From: Pseudoalteromonas luteoviolacea NCIMB 1942
GTDB taxonomy: Bacteria > Pseudomonadota > Gammaproteobacteria > Enterobacterales > Alteromonadaceae
NCBI RefSeq assembly: GCF_001625595.1
Contig: NZ_AUXT01000001.1
Coordinates: forward strand, 42,045 to 106,044
DNA: 64,000 nt
Reading direction: 5' to 3'
A program made the translations under genes and the position numbers. Shown in pieces: positions 7,236 through 15,098 of this stretch. Below the pieces are notes generated by a model, which saw only the letters and a program-made list of their open reading frames with translations, made no database searches and was not told the origin of the DNA. Numbering within the stretch: the first letter of the stretch is position 1; each line of letters opens with the position of its first letter.

Positions 7236-8855
7236 TTAGGCCGCTATCATACTGTGCTCTGCGAGCAGGGATTCAATATCTTGGCGGGTCAGCGCTATCA
7301 GCTTTAGCATGGCTGCGACTATCACATCCGTATTGGTTTGGTCTGAAAAGCTAATAAATAAACGACCACGACTTTTATTCCACTTTTCGTCCCAGCCTAA
7401 TGTTTGGTATTCACCTATTGCCTTTCGCAAAGTGGGGACAGTTTGGACTAAGTAAGGTTTAATAAAAGCGAGTTCATCTCGCTCGAGATGAATTTCTACG
7501 CCAATTGCATCGGGAAGCGTGAGGAACTCATAGTGGCAAGCTCTAGGCCAGTGGCTCGGTGCAATTCGCCTAAAATGCATAAAAGAGCCACGAGTTTGCC
7601 ATTGCTCATCGGCCTGTGCGTTATATTTTTCAATGATCTTTAAAAACTGCTCAGGTCTTTCTTTGACCACTTTGTGGGCGGAAAATATACCATTGGCAAT
7701 CACATCCCAATTAGTATCTATGCGTGACGCATGTGGCTTTGACTGGTCAAGGTTAACCATGTAAGCGGTCAAATCAGGTTGGTCAGATAGTATGAGTTGG
7801 TTGAGTAATGTTTGAGCGCGACGGTAATGTCCGAGGCCTAAGAACGCTTCTTGAAAATCTACTTGATGCAGGGAATTGCACAAAATCTTATTTAATGTGT
7901 TGACTATTTCAATTGCACAGTTGAAATCCGCGTTTGAGACTTCGTAGCCATCCAAAATAGCAAAGTCCATGACTTCTATGACATGCCCAGCATAATAAAC
8001 TTGGTTTTCAATTAAGTCAGACATCACCATGTCAGTACGCAATTGTTCGAGTTGTTGTTTGCTTTGTGCATCTTGAGGGTTATCTAACACTTTGACCGTT
8101 AGTCTCAGCACACTCAGAAGGACATGCAATATCTCGAGTTGACTGTTCAAAAAGAGCTCAGCGTAGGGCCTAAACTTGTCCAACTCTGGCACTCTAGCGA
8201 CCATTGCAAGCACCCCTTCGGTGAGGTGAAACTTGCGGCAAACTGTGTAGTCACCAACATAATGGGCGTGTACAGCTTGTACCATGAGTTGTTCAATATC
8301 AAATGTTTGCGGTGTACCATCTGGGGCAAAGAAGGTAAAACTTCTGGCTTCAATATAAGGATAATAATGTGCGAGCGCAAACAGCATATGACCAAGCTCG
8401 ACCCCTTTACTTGTCATAATATTAGTTGAGCCGTTTAGCAAATCCGCAAACGTTATACCGGTTTTAGCTATTTCTATATTTGCAGGTACACCAGCCATCG
8501 CTGAGTAGGCGAAAGTTTGCCATGGATGAAAATCACCCTCAGGGTCACATTGATAGATATAAGGCTGTTTGTCTTTTTTAAAGTGCACAAAGCCTGCAAC
8601 TAGATCTGTTAAGGGTTTACCTTGGTAGGTCAGATTACCCCAGCCATTTATGACATGGCAAAGATGAGGTAACCCATCCCGTTCGACAATGCTATCCAAG
8701 TTTTCAGCAATCAGTAGATCTGCAAGATTAATCACTTGGTCGGCAAGCTCTGTATCGATCGTTTGTGGCGTATGAATGCTCTTTTTAGTTTGATTAATTA
8801 TTTGCCAGCACTCGTCGCTGAGCTGCAGTGGTGACCATGGCGTGGTTTGTGACAT
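7236..8855 (-). CDS. Large protein of unknown family next to Cys-rich peptides; candidate peptide-maturation enzyme
   Basis: About 539 residues, predicted soluble and mostly helical; I do not recognise the family. Features that can be seen: a His/Cys cluster LPHLCHVINGWGN near residue 80, a GHMLFALAHYYPY segment, a GLGHYRRAQTLLNQL segment, and a C-terminal part with RGSFMHFRRIAPSHWPRACH. Scattered His residues could bind metal, but no classic metal motif is evident. It directly follows the first peptide gene and precedes the sugar genes, so it is the best candidate for a cluster-specific modifying or binding protein. ATG 8855 (MSQTTPWSP) is preferred; ATG 8870 is possible. An upstream TTG lies inside a hairpin and is unlikely to be used. 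Confidence 0.65.
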   Translation of the reverse strand: MSQTTPWSPLQLSDECWQIINQTKKSIHTPQTIDTELADQVINLADLLIAENLDSIVERDGLPHLCHVINGWGNLTYQGKPLTDLVAGFVHFKKDKQPYIYQCDPEGDFHPWQTFAYSAMAGVPANIEIAKTGITFADLLNGSTNIMTSKGVELGHMLFALAHYYPYIEARSFTFFAPDGTPQTFDIEQLMVQAVHAHYVGDYTVCRKFHLTEGVLAMVARVPELDKFRPYAELFLNSQLEILHVLLSVLRLTVKVLDNPQDAQSKQQLEQLRTDMVMSDLIENQVYYAGHVIEVMDFAILDGYEVSNADFNCAIEIVNTLNKILCNSLHQVDFQEAFLGLGHYRRAQTLLNQLILSDQPDLTAYMVNLDQSKPHASRIDTNWDVIANGIFSAHKVVKERPEQFLKIIEKYNAQADEQWQTRGSFMHFRRIAPSHWPRACHYEFLTLPDAIGVEIHLERDELAFIKPYLVQTVPTLRKAIGEYQTLGWDEKWNKSRGRLFISFSDQTNTDVIVAAMLKLIALTRQDIESLLAEHSMIAA

Positions 8856-8886
8856 GATAATTCGACCCATTTTTGTTGTTATTAGA

Positions 8887-8907
8887 AGGAGGTGCAAAGC
8901 ACCTCCT
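8887..8907 (-). terminator. Stem-loop between peptide gene 1 and the 539-aa gene (attenuator)
   Basis: AGGAGGTGC and GCACCTCCT form a perfect 9-bp stem with a 3-nt loop, 10 nt after the first peptide stop. No long T-run follows on the transcript strand, so it is more likely a partial terminator or 3' stabiliser, which would keep peptide mRNA in excess over the downstream enzyme genes. Confidence 0.5.
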
Positions 8908-8917
8908 AGGGCAGTAC

Positions 8918-9079
8918 TTATTTTCTAAGCTCTTGTTCGCAGCAACCTTGCGTGCAGCAACCACGGATTAGTACAGGCTCATTTGCCAAATCCTGTTGGT
9001 TTACTTTAGTTGCAGTGCCACCTGTGATGGCATCCAAATCTTCAAGTGTTAGAGGCGTCATTTCTTGATTGTCTTTCAT
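8918..9079 (-). CDS. Candidate RiPP precursor peptide 1 (GG-type leader, CC-x2-GCC core)
   Basis: A 53-residue peptide. Residues 1-21 form an acidic leader, LTLEDLDAITGG ending with Gly20-Gly21, as in peptides cleaved after double glycine. The following 32 residues carry the core NEPVLIRGCCTQGCCE with Cys41, 42, 46 and 47. ATG 9079 is chosen because AAGGA lies 8 nt upstream; an in-frame start further upstream (9124) lacks this. A second peptide (9276-9440) has the same layout with identical cysteine positions. Leader/core reading comes from known double-glycine peptide families; the type of modification is unknown. Two glycosyltransferases and sugar-nucleotide genes in the operon make glycosylation plausible. 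Confidence 0.8.
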   Translation of the reverse strand: MKDNQEMTPLTLEDLDAITGGTATKVNQQDLANEPVLIRGCCTQGCCEQELRK

Positions 9080-9210
9080 AGTATTTTCCTTATTAAAATC
9101 AAAGTAATTGAAAAGAGCCGCCACAACCGATCTATGTAAGACGACGGAGGGTCATAGCTCGTACTAAGGCAAACGAGTATTGATTGCATCAAAACTTGCT
9201 ACGAGTTCGG

Positions 9211-9277
9211 GCTCTTTAAGAGCGAAAAGCGGGCTTACCCCAGCTTTTCACCTTCAAATCCTGTTGATGCAGGATTT
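9211..9277 (-). other. Run of three stem-loops between the two peptide genes
   Basis: Within the 196-nt gap between the peptide genes are three consecutive inverted repeats: AAATCCTG/CAGGATTT (9256-9277, touching the stop of peptide 2), GAAAAGC/GCTTTTC (9224-9249) and GCTCTT/AAGAGC (9211-9223). They could end or slow transcripts of peptide 2, stabilise its mRNA, or form a leader for peptide 1. The remaining 130 nt up to the start of peptide 1 shows no gene. Confidence 0.45.
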
Positions 9278-9440
9278 AGAAGATTTGAGGTGGCTCTTCA
9301 CAGCAGCCTTGGTTACAACAACCGCGGATTAAAATCGGCTCATTTGATAAGTCATCTTTGTCGAACTTATTTGGGCCGCCACCCACAATTGATTCCATTT
9401 CTTCAAGTGATAAAGGTTTCATTTCTTCTAGATTTTTCAT
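9276..9440 (-). CDS. Candidate RiPP precursor peptide 2 (GG-type leader, CC-x2-GCC core)
   Basis: A 54-residue peptide starting at ATG 9440 with AAGGA 7 nt upstream. The leader is acidic (KPLSLEEMESIVGG, Gly20-Gly21, with a third Gly after it) and the C-terminal part holds NEPILIRGCCNQGCCE with Cys41, 42, 46 and 47, exactly matching peptide 1. The linker (residues 22-32) and the last six residues (EPPQIF against QELRK in peptide 1) diverge, so selection seems focused on leader and Cys motif. It follows the GT2 gene after a small stem-loop (9463-9479). It is not a frame shadow: codon positions, ribosome site and paralogy all agree. Confidence 0.8.
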   Translation of the reverse strand: MKNLEEMKPLSLEEMESIVGGGPNKFDKDDLSNEPILIRGCCNQGCCEEPPQIF

Positions 9441-9462
9441 TATTTTTCCTTAAATTAAAAAT

Positions 9463-9479
9463 AGTTAGCAGAGCTAACT
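9463..9479 (-). terminator. Small stem-loop over the GT2 stop, before peptide gene 2
   Basis: AGTTAGC (9463-9469) and GCTAACT (9473-9479) form a 7-bp stem; the transcript then reads ATTTTTAATTT, so it may act as a leaky terminator that separates the glycosyltransferase genes from the peptide genes. Confidence 0.4.
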
Positions 9480-10298
9480 GTGTTGATGAACAGAGACATA
9501 CTGTTCAAACTGGTTGCAGGTATCTTGTAAGAAGCTACCTGAAAAGTGGGCATTCGCATATTTGTCTAAGCAATATGAAAAGTTCTGATGATCGCTTTGC
9601 GCTTTACTGAATTCACCCAAGTTTCGAGTGGTGTCATCATGGGTTAAGTGTGTGGCACATCCTGCCAAGGACTGCTCTAACATAAGCTTTGCTTTAAGAC
9701 GAACAATTAAATCTAGGTCCTCCCAACCCCAATAAGTCATTTTTGAATCAAAGCCCGCAACGTCCAATATATGCTGCTTTTTCACCATTACAAGGCCAGG
9801 AGCGGTGCGTTGGTCGTTATTCAAAGTAGATTGGTTAACTAAAATTTCGGTATGCTTACCCTGACCAATCGGTAATGTGAGTACCGTGCGAGTTTGGCAT
9901 AGCTGTTGAAATTGGGTCACTGATTGAGGCTTTGATTCTGACACTGAATGCAAGTTTGCAAAACTGGTTTCAGAGACGAGCGAGTAGAGTTCCGAGAGTG
10001 TTGTCTCGGACAATATTACGTCAGCATCTAGGACAAATATGGTTTCTGCTCTAGCGTGATATATACCCCAATTTAGCGCGAAAGATTTGTTAAAAAACTG
10101 AGTGAATATGTGCACGACCCTGACTGTGATGCCTTTACAGTCGACAGCATTGAGCAATTCTTGCAAGTGCTGTTGATCGCCACCCATATTTACGATGAGT
10201 ATTTCAAGCTTCGGGATTTGTTCCAATGCTGGTAAGTTTTGTTCCAATGTTTGGCCAAGTTCATGGCGGTCTTTCCAAGGTATAATTACACTTATCAC
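9474..10298 (-). CDS. Family 2 glycosyltransferase with galactosyltransferase-type WGWED motif
   Basis: A 274-residue GT-A enzyme. ISVIIPWKDR opens the fold, LDADV at about 90-94 is the metal/nucleotide DxD site, and WGWEDLD at 190-196 is the motif of the galactosyltransferase C-terminal domain, containing the likely catalytic acid. No membrane segment is seen, so it should act in the cytoplasm. GTG 10298 is chosen because AAGGA lies 7 nt before it and GT2 domains start at this point; an ATG at 10334 would overlap the preceding gene. The last gene before the two peptide genes, it is a candidate for glycosylating them, as GT2 enzymes do in glycocin pathways; building a glycan is the alternative. 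Confidence 0.82.
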   Translation of the reverse strand: MISVIIPWKDRHELGQTLEQNLPALEQIPKLEILIVNMGGDQQHLQELLNAVDCKGITVRVVHIFTQFFNKSFALNWGIYHARAETIFVLDADVILSETTLSELYSLVSETSFANLHSVSESKPQSVTQFQQLCQTRTVLTLPIGQGKHTEILVNQSTLNNDQRTAPGLVMVKKQHILDVAGFDSKMTYWGWEDLDLIVRLKAKLMLEQSLAGCATHLTHDDTTRNLGEFSKAQSDHQNFSYCLDKYANAHFSGSFLQDTCNQFEQYVSVHQHS

Positions 10299-10308
10299 TA
10301 GATAATCC

Positions 10309-11754
10309 TTAGGCAAATACCACAAAGCCATCATCCAAGAGCTGCCAAATAATATTTTGGGCAGTGTGATCGAAGCGTGATAACTCGATAGGGGCGGTTA
10401 GTTCACCTAGTATTTGCAGCTGTTTGTCAGAGAGCTTTTTCTCGGCAGGCCAGCATGGGTCGTTAACTATGGTCCACAGCCCTTGATGAATGTGATCAAC
10501 CGCGATTACTTTTGAGGACAGAGGGATACGTTGGCTGAGAGTATGAGATACATAATAGTGTGCCACGCCGCTATAGTTTTCAAAACCCAGAGGCACGTTT
10601 GGTAATAGGCATTGGCTGTCATTGTTAATGGGCACATGATGCGCGATACGCGTAGTTATGCCTTGTTTATGTAAATCGATACAGCGTAGTAAACCTGATT
10701 CTAATCGCGATACAAAGTGGCCATAGCGATAATACTGAGAAGCATGATCTTTGCATTGCTTACTTAATTCACAGCGCTGTGTATTACTATTGAGCACTTC
10801 AGATAACCACGCTAGCCCGCTTTGGTAATTGAAGCGGATGCCGCCTTGAGTGACCCAAGTGGACATGAGCTTACCTGTTTTATTATCAATAACAGTGTCT
10901 TTTAAGCCGCCATAGCGACAGCCTAATACGGGAGTACCCGCGGCCATGGCTTCAATTGCGATATATCCATAATTCTCATCTAATGAGTTTGTTGGGTGTA
11001 TCAACACATCCATGGCTGCAATGCTGGTGGCAAGCATTTGCTCTGACAGATTACCAGCTGAAAAAGTGACAATATTTTCAAGTTTATAGAGTTTCAGTAA
11101 GGATTGAATATAGTCAGGGTATTGATCTGTCATGTAAGGCAAGACGGGATAATCGACCCAGTAATTACCAATGACAATGGCTTTTATCGGTTGTTCTGGA
11201 AATGCGGCTTTTAAATCTTTTATATATTGTAAGAATCGATGTAAGTTCTTTTGGGGTAGTAGTCTAGCTACATGCCCTAATACCCAAGTAGATGGTGAGA
11301 TGTCTAATTGCGTTTTAGCAAGTGATTTTTCAGGGACTTGCCAAAATACTTCAGATACAGGTAATGGAAGAAATATAATGTCAGGTTGAAGTTTTGGACA
11401 AATAGCCTTAATCACGTCGATATCGGATTGGCAGTTAACAATGATACCGTCACATGCCCTTAGCTTAGGCAAATACTCTTGTAAAAAGTGAGTATCTAAT
11501 GTGGCACCGCCATGCAGAGCCATTATGCGAGGTGGCCCATCTTTATAATCGTCTTGCCACAATCGAATTCCCGAAAAATTGAGTAATAAGTCAAGCTGCT
11601 CATCTAGTACGTTTTCTTGATCTAGGTTAATGAGCTGGGCTCCAGCTTGAATAAGTGCCGAAAGATAAAAGTGTTTTGTTTTACCAACGCTAACCCAGAA
11701 TTGTTCTCCCATTCCTGAAACGCCAATTTTGATATTTTTAATCGACTGGGACAT
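10309..11754 (-). CDS. GT-B glycosyltransferase (family 4-like) with extra C-terminal domain
   Basis: 481 residues. Residues about 150-350 are a GT4-type catalytic half: LGHVARLLPQKNLHRFL, then IAIEAMAAGTPVLGCRYGG, the E-x7-E region that binds the sugar nucleotide. The N-terminal half is a less conserved Rossmann lobe. The last about 105 residues are unusual for GT4 and end in IIWQLLDDGFVVFA, which resembles the end of a small winged-helix or peptide-binding module. No signal peptide or membrane helix. SD AAGGAAA precedes ATG 11754. It overlaps the deacetylase gene by 17 nt, and its stop overlaps the ribosome site of the GT2 gene, so translation is likely coupled. Confidence 0.8.
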   Translation of the reverse strand: MSQSIKNIKIGVSGMGEQFWVSVGKTKHFYLSALIQAGAQLINLDQENVLDEQLDLLLNFSGIRLWQDDYKDGPPRIMALHGGATLDTHFLQEYLPKLRACDGIIVNCQSDIDVIKAICPKLQPDIIFLPLPVSEVFWQVPEKSLAKTQLDISPSTWVLGHVARLLPQKNLHRFLQYIKDLKAAFPEQPIKAIVIGNYWVDYPVLPYMTDQYPDYIQSLLKLYKLENIVTFSAGNLSEQMLATSIAAMDVLIHPTNSLDENYGYIAIEAMAAGTPVLGCRYGGLKDTVIDNKTGKLMSTWVTQGGIRFNYQSGLAWLSEVLNSNTQRCELSKQCKDHASQYYRYGHFVSRLESGLLRCIDLHKQGITTRIAHHVPINNDSQCLLPNVPLGFENYSGVAHYYVSHTLSQRIPLSSKVIAVDHIHQGLWTIVNDPCWPAEKKLSDKQLQILGELTAPIELSRFDHTAQNIIWQLLDDGFVVFA

Positions 11755-12721
11755 GGCTAGTTTCCTTTTTTAGTATTGTTATTGCTCGATTGTGGGCTGT
11801 AAATGCATCAGAGGAAGGTTCCGGCTCTGTTGCCCATCTCACTTTATTATCTCTGGACTTATCCCATCGGAATAACCAGTGTATACCGAATTTAAATGCC
11901 TGAGTTGGTTGGGTATAAATAGGATGTTTTAAGGTTTTATCAATTGTTTGAAATTGATAACCTCGAGACTTTAAGGAAGTTAATATGTCATCAAGGCTAT
12001 CTGCATTTAGCTGATTTACATGGAGCATGAGTATATGAGGAATATTTGTCTCGAACATGTTTAAGCTTGCACTTTCATAAAAGTCTAAGCGTTGCTCGGT
12101 AAATGCTAAGTATTGTTCCTTATAGTTTTTTGCCGCGTTTATTTCTTTACTTGTAAGCTTTTTAGTATAAGGCGCATCATAAATATAATCGGCATTTTCC
12201 ATTGTGACAGGCACAAGTTCTAGATTTAGCATTTTTAGGCCATTGTGCAACAAGTGCTGAGACTCATTAGTCTCTCCTGCGTGTAAATAAGGAGGGCGAA
12301 AATACTTCTGTTTTTTTTGACCGAGCACTTCCTGCGTTATAACAGCGCCTTTTTTGATATCTTCTAGATAAATCTTTAGTTCACTCTGATGATAGGAAAT
12401 ATGAGAGAAGGTGTGATTGCCAAGCTGGTGCCCGCGCATTTTCCAGTCAGACAACAAGGTTCTTAATAGTTTAGGGTTGTTCTTTAAATGCCCTTCATTA
12501 ACAAACCCTGTCGCTTTTATATTATGTTTTTCAAGGGTATCAAGTAGCTGATGATTAATTTTCCTGAGAGATTGTTCTGATAAAGTAAACTCTCCATGAA
12601 TAGGCACATCATCAAAAGTAATTGACACTTTTTTTTGATGGGATGTGCTTGCAATCGCGTGAGTATTTGTAAAATACGCACAGGCGACGACTAATATATT
12701 AACCAGTTTCATAATTAACAT
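11738..12721 (-). CDS. Secreted polysaccharide deacetylase (NodB homology domain)
   Basis: 327 residues with a signal peptide (MKLVNILVVACAYFTNTHAIA). The NodB domain follows: ITFDDVP with the catalytic Asp pair, HQLGNHTFSH with the metal-binding His residues, and RPPYLHAG, the usual third motif. Such enzymes remove acetyl groups from N-acetylated sugars or O-acetylated glycans, here in the periplasm or outside. It is the first gene of the cluster and overlaps the GT4 gene. With a UDP-GlcNAc-epimerase homologue in the same operon, an N-acetyl sugar is a plausible target. ATG 12721 or 12712 could be the start; neither has a strong ribosome site. Confidence 0.83.
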   Translation of the reverse strand: MLIMKLVNILVVACAYFTNTHAIASTSHQKKVSITFDDVPIHGEFTLSEQSLRKINHQLLDTLEKHNIKATGFVNEGHLKNNPKLLRTLLSDWKMRGHQLGNHTFSHISYHQSELKIYLEDIKKGAVITQEVLGQKKQKYFRPPYLHAGETNESQHLLHNGLKMLNLELVPVTMENADYIYDAPYTKKLTSKEINAAKNYKEQYLAFTEQRLDFYESASLNMFETNIPHILMLHVNQLNADSLDDILTSLKSRGYQFQTIDKTLKHPIYTQPTQAFKFGIHWLFRWDKSRDNKVRWATEPEPSSDAFTAHNRAITILKKETSHVPVD

Positions 12722-12865
12722 GAGTACATTTCACTTTCCTTGAATAAATGAAATATAAGCATGTTACAGTTATTTTATCAATGTGTGTTTTTATGTTTTC
12801 ATGTTAATTTTTATAATTTAGTGGGGAGTGAGTGCAATACCAAGTTCATTAGAGTGAGATTTAAA

Positions 12866-14269
12866 TTAATTTATCGACGTCTGGTTTTGTAGATCTTCAT
12901 CTTTCTGTTTCTCTAGATGGACATAACTTAACCCAGGTAGGTTATAGGGTGATTCTAACTCTTGATTGAAATTGCGTATGTCTTTAATTTGTTGCTCGAC
13001 AAAACCATGCACGAATGCGTCTAGGTTAGTGTTAACCCACTTCTCAATTGAGTCTGAATGAATAAACTCGTCCGGGGTGTCTTCAAGGTCGACCATGAGA
13101 GCTTGCCAAATTGCACTCTGACTTTTCGCAGGGGCGTCATGGGTGAGATCAATGACTTCATTCATCCAACTAAGGCCTACCTCGTCGTATGCTTTAAGCA
13201 TACTCGAGTATAGGGTTTGCCTTTCTCTATCTGAAGTTAGTGAGTCATAATTAACTGCGTATTCCCCTGCGTCAGATTGCAGATAGTGCTTGTGTTCACG
13301 CCAGTCGAGCTGCTTACTGACTAATGCAAAAATATTTTGTTTGTTTGATTTATCTGCTTCATTGAGCATGGCAAAAAAGCTATCTTGCTGATACGGCTTT
13401 ATGGTTTTTGCCATGTCGACAATACCGATATTGGTTTGGTAATCTCCTTCATCCAGATGCGCATTTAACTCAAGTAATTGCCCATCGGATAGTTTATTGT
13501 CGAGTAATAATGTTGCGTAACGATGGACATTGGCCGTTTTTTGCATACCAAAACTTTGAGCTAGTATGCTATGCCCTTCGTCATATCTAGTGAGCAGCGC
13601 ATCCTCTCTTCCCTCATCATCCAAGATCCCTACAGGAGAAGGGTACGATGAAAAGTCATACGCTTGTCCTTGTTCGAGCAAATGTGACATTGTGTTTATC
13701 GAGCTATTGAGTACCTCTTCAGACATGGTGTTAAACTGCTGAATTAAGTCTTCACTGATATTGTTGAATCTACCAGTTTTAGGGTCAAATGTTGCAGTGG
13801 CAACAATGACATCTGCGAATTTAGCCAAGTCTTCATCACTGAGTTTTTTCGTGAGCTCGAGTAGCTCTCTAGTGGGCTTTAAGTACTGAAATTTGTGCCG
13901 TTGTTCTGGTGGTAGCCTGTCTACTTGCGCTAGAAAATCTTCTACTTCAGCTTTGTCCGTTAGCTCTCCAAAGCGATAAGTTTTTTCAAACTCGTCAGTT
14001 CCCAGCCCTGTTAACGTAACTTGCGGTTGAGTGTAGTTTCGGCCGAAACCAAGTACGATAGGGCGAGCCAGTGTTGCTTCAAGTTCGGCTTCTTTCAGAG
14101 CATTTTCTTCAGGAGATGACAATCTCACTGTGTAGTCGCTATTTGTCGGTGGAGCCTGTTGAGGCGCAACAACTGTGGTGGCTTTTTTGGCGTTGATGTT
14201 ACTGAGTTTATGATTATATGCAGATTGCGATTGAGCAATATTTAAATGTTTGGTGAGCTTATCAATCAT
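12866..14269 (-). CDS. Hypothetical protein, 467 aa
   Basis: Not recognised. It is acidic and hydrophilic with no signal peptide or membrane helix. Residues 1-60 are low-complexity (Ala/Gln/Pro-rich); the rest looks helical with regularly spaced L/F and D/E residues, for example ELTDKAEVEDFLAQVDRLPP and KLSDEDLAKFADVIVATATF. ATG 14269 has AAGG upstream. A 144-nt gap separates it from the deacetylase gene on the same strand, so it could be co-transcribed with the cluster, but nothing links it functionally. Its helical Asp/Glu/Leu style resembles the orphan at 3603-4049, which lies beyond the other end of the cluster. Confidence 0.6.
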   Translation of the reverse strand: MIDKLTKHLNIAQSQSAYNHKLSNINAKKATTVVAPQQAPPTNSDYTVRLSSPEENALKEAELEATLARPIVLGFGRNYTQPQVTLTGLGTDEFEKTYRFGELTDKAEVEDFLAQVDRLPPEQRHKFQYLKPTRELLELTKKLSDEDLAKFADVIVATATFDPKTGRFNNISEDLIQQFNTMSEEVLNSSINTMSHLLEQGQAYDFSSYPSPVGILDDEGREDALLTRYDEGHSILAQSFGMQKTANVHRYATLLLDNKLSDGQLLELNAHLDEGDYQTNIGIVDMAKTIKPYQQDSFFAMLNEADKSNKQNIFALVSKQLDWREHKHYLQSDAGEYAVNYDSLTSDRERQTLYSSMLKAYDEVGLSWMNEVIDLTHDAPAKSQSAIWQALMVDLEDTPDEFIHSDSIEKWVNTNLDAFVHGFVEQQIKDIRNFNQELESPYNLPGLSYVHLEKQKDEDLQNQTSIN

Positions 14270-14399
14270 AACCTTATCCTTAGTTATCGATGTACAGATT
14301 GTTTTTCGACCGAAACAGTAAAACCTTTAGGAACAAAATTACATTAATTTCTAGCTCCATGCTTAAAACCGTGTATAGGTTATGAACGTTGCTGAGTCA

Positions 14400-14762
14400 C
14401 TAAGCAGCGTTGTTTTCTTTACTGGTTTGTGTATACAAGCGCAAGGTTAAATAAGTTACTGTGCCAGCCACTAACGCGCAAAGCACGTGATGTAAAACCA
14501 AATGGCTGACGATAAATGCTGGAATATCTTCTGCGCCATCAATCAACAACGCCTTCACAAGCAAGCCTAAATAAGCGAACAGGTGTCCGACGAGCGCCAC
14601 TTTAAAAATCCGTTTGAATTTTCGTCGCGCTATTGTTGATAAATGTAATTTATTGATACTCATGATAAGCAACGCCAATATACTGAGCATAATACTTACA
14701 ATACCCAATCCAAGGAGGGACGTCTTAACTAATGTGGCGGACAAAATATATGCAATGATCAT
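14400..14762 (-). CDS. Small integral membrane protein, unknown function
   Basis: 120 residues with four probable transmembrane helices: residues 3-20, 22-37, 52-70 and 82-108, joined by a basic loop (TIARRKFKRIFK). A ribosome site AAGG lies 5 nt before ATG 14762. No family recognised. Monocistronic by context, transcribed away from the DMT transporter gene. Confidence 0.6.
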   Translation of the reverse strand: MIIAYILSATLVKTSLLGLGIVSIMLSILALLIMSINKLHLSTIARRKFKRIFKVALVGHLFAYLGLLVKALLIDGAEDIPAFIVSHLVLHHVLCALVAGTVTYLTLRLYTQTSKENNAA

Positions 14763-15098
14763 AAATACCTTACTGCTTTAATGTATCGCTCGCGATGGTA
14801 TGAGAGGTGATTTACGATGTCTATCTGAAATACTCTGAAGTGTTATCAGATTTTCTTTGTCAATGGTGTTGACTCTAACAGCTTGCGAGTACATAGTAGA
14901 CGTTCTACTTATTAGGATAAAAAGTAATAACAATGAACCGACTAACCAATACAATGCTCAATAGATCATGGCTTCTAGTCATGTGGGTTAGTGTGTAGCG
15001 GTTAAGTCTCTTTTACTAACCGCGACGATAGATGCGGTTAGCCTATATTTTCCTTCTCTTTCCTCGTTTATCGTTCCGTACTTTAAGGATGTAAACCA
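14763..15098. other. 336-bp divergent intergenic region
   Basis: Separates the small membrane protein and the DMT transporter. It holds an inverted repeat GCGGTTA...TAACCGC around 14998-15023, with a further GCGGTTA copy just after it, which could be a regulator site. No gene or clear promoter is visible. Confidence 0.3.

Noticed and set aside
8856..8897. Upstream TTG extension of the 539-aa protein
   Set aside because: The TTG lies in the 9-bp hairpin at 8887-8907 and the extra residues are hydrophobic filler; the ATGs at 8870 or 8855 are more sensible.
9080..9124. N-terminal extension of peptide 1 upstream of 9079
   Set aside because: The extension contains the ribosome-binding site for ATG 9079, and peptide 2 shows the shorter form.
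8918..9440. Assigning the peptides to lanthipeptides, sactipeptides, thiopeptides or lasso peptides
   Set aside because: No LanM/LanB/LanC, radical-SAM, YcaO or lasso-cyclase gene lies in the cluster; only glycosyltransferases and unknowns are present.
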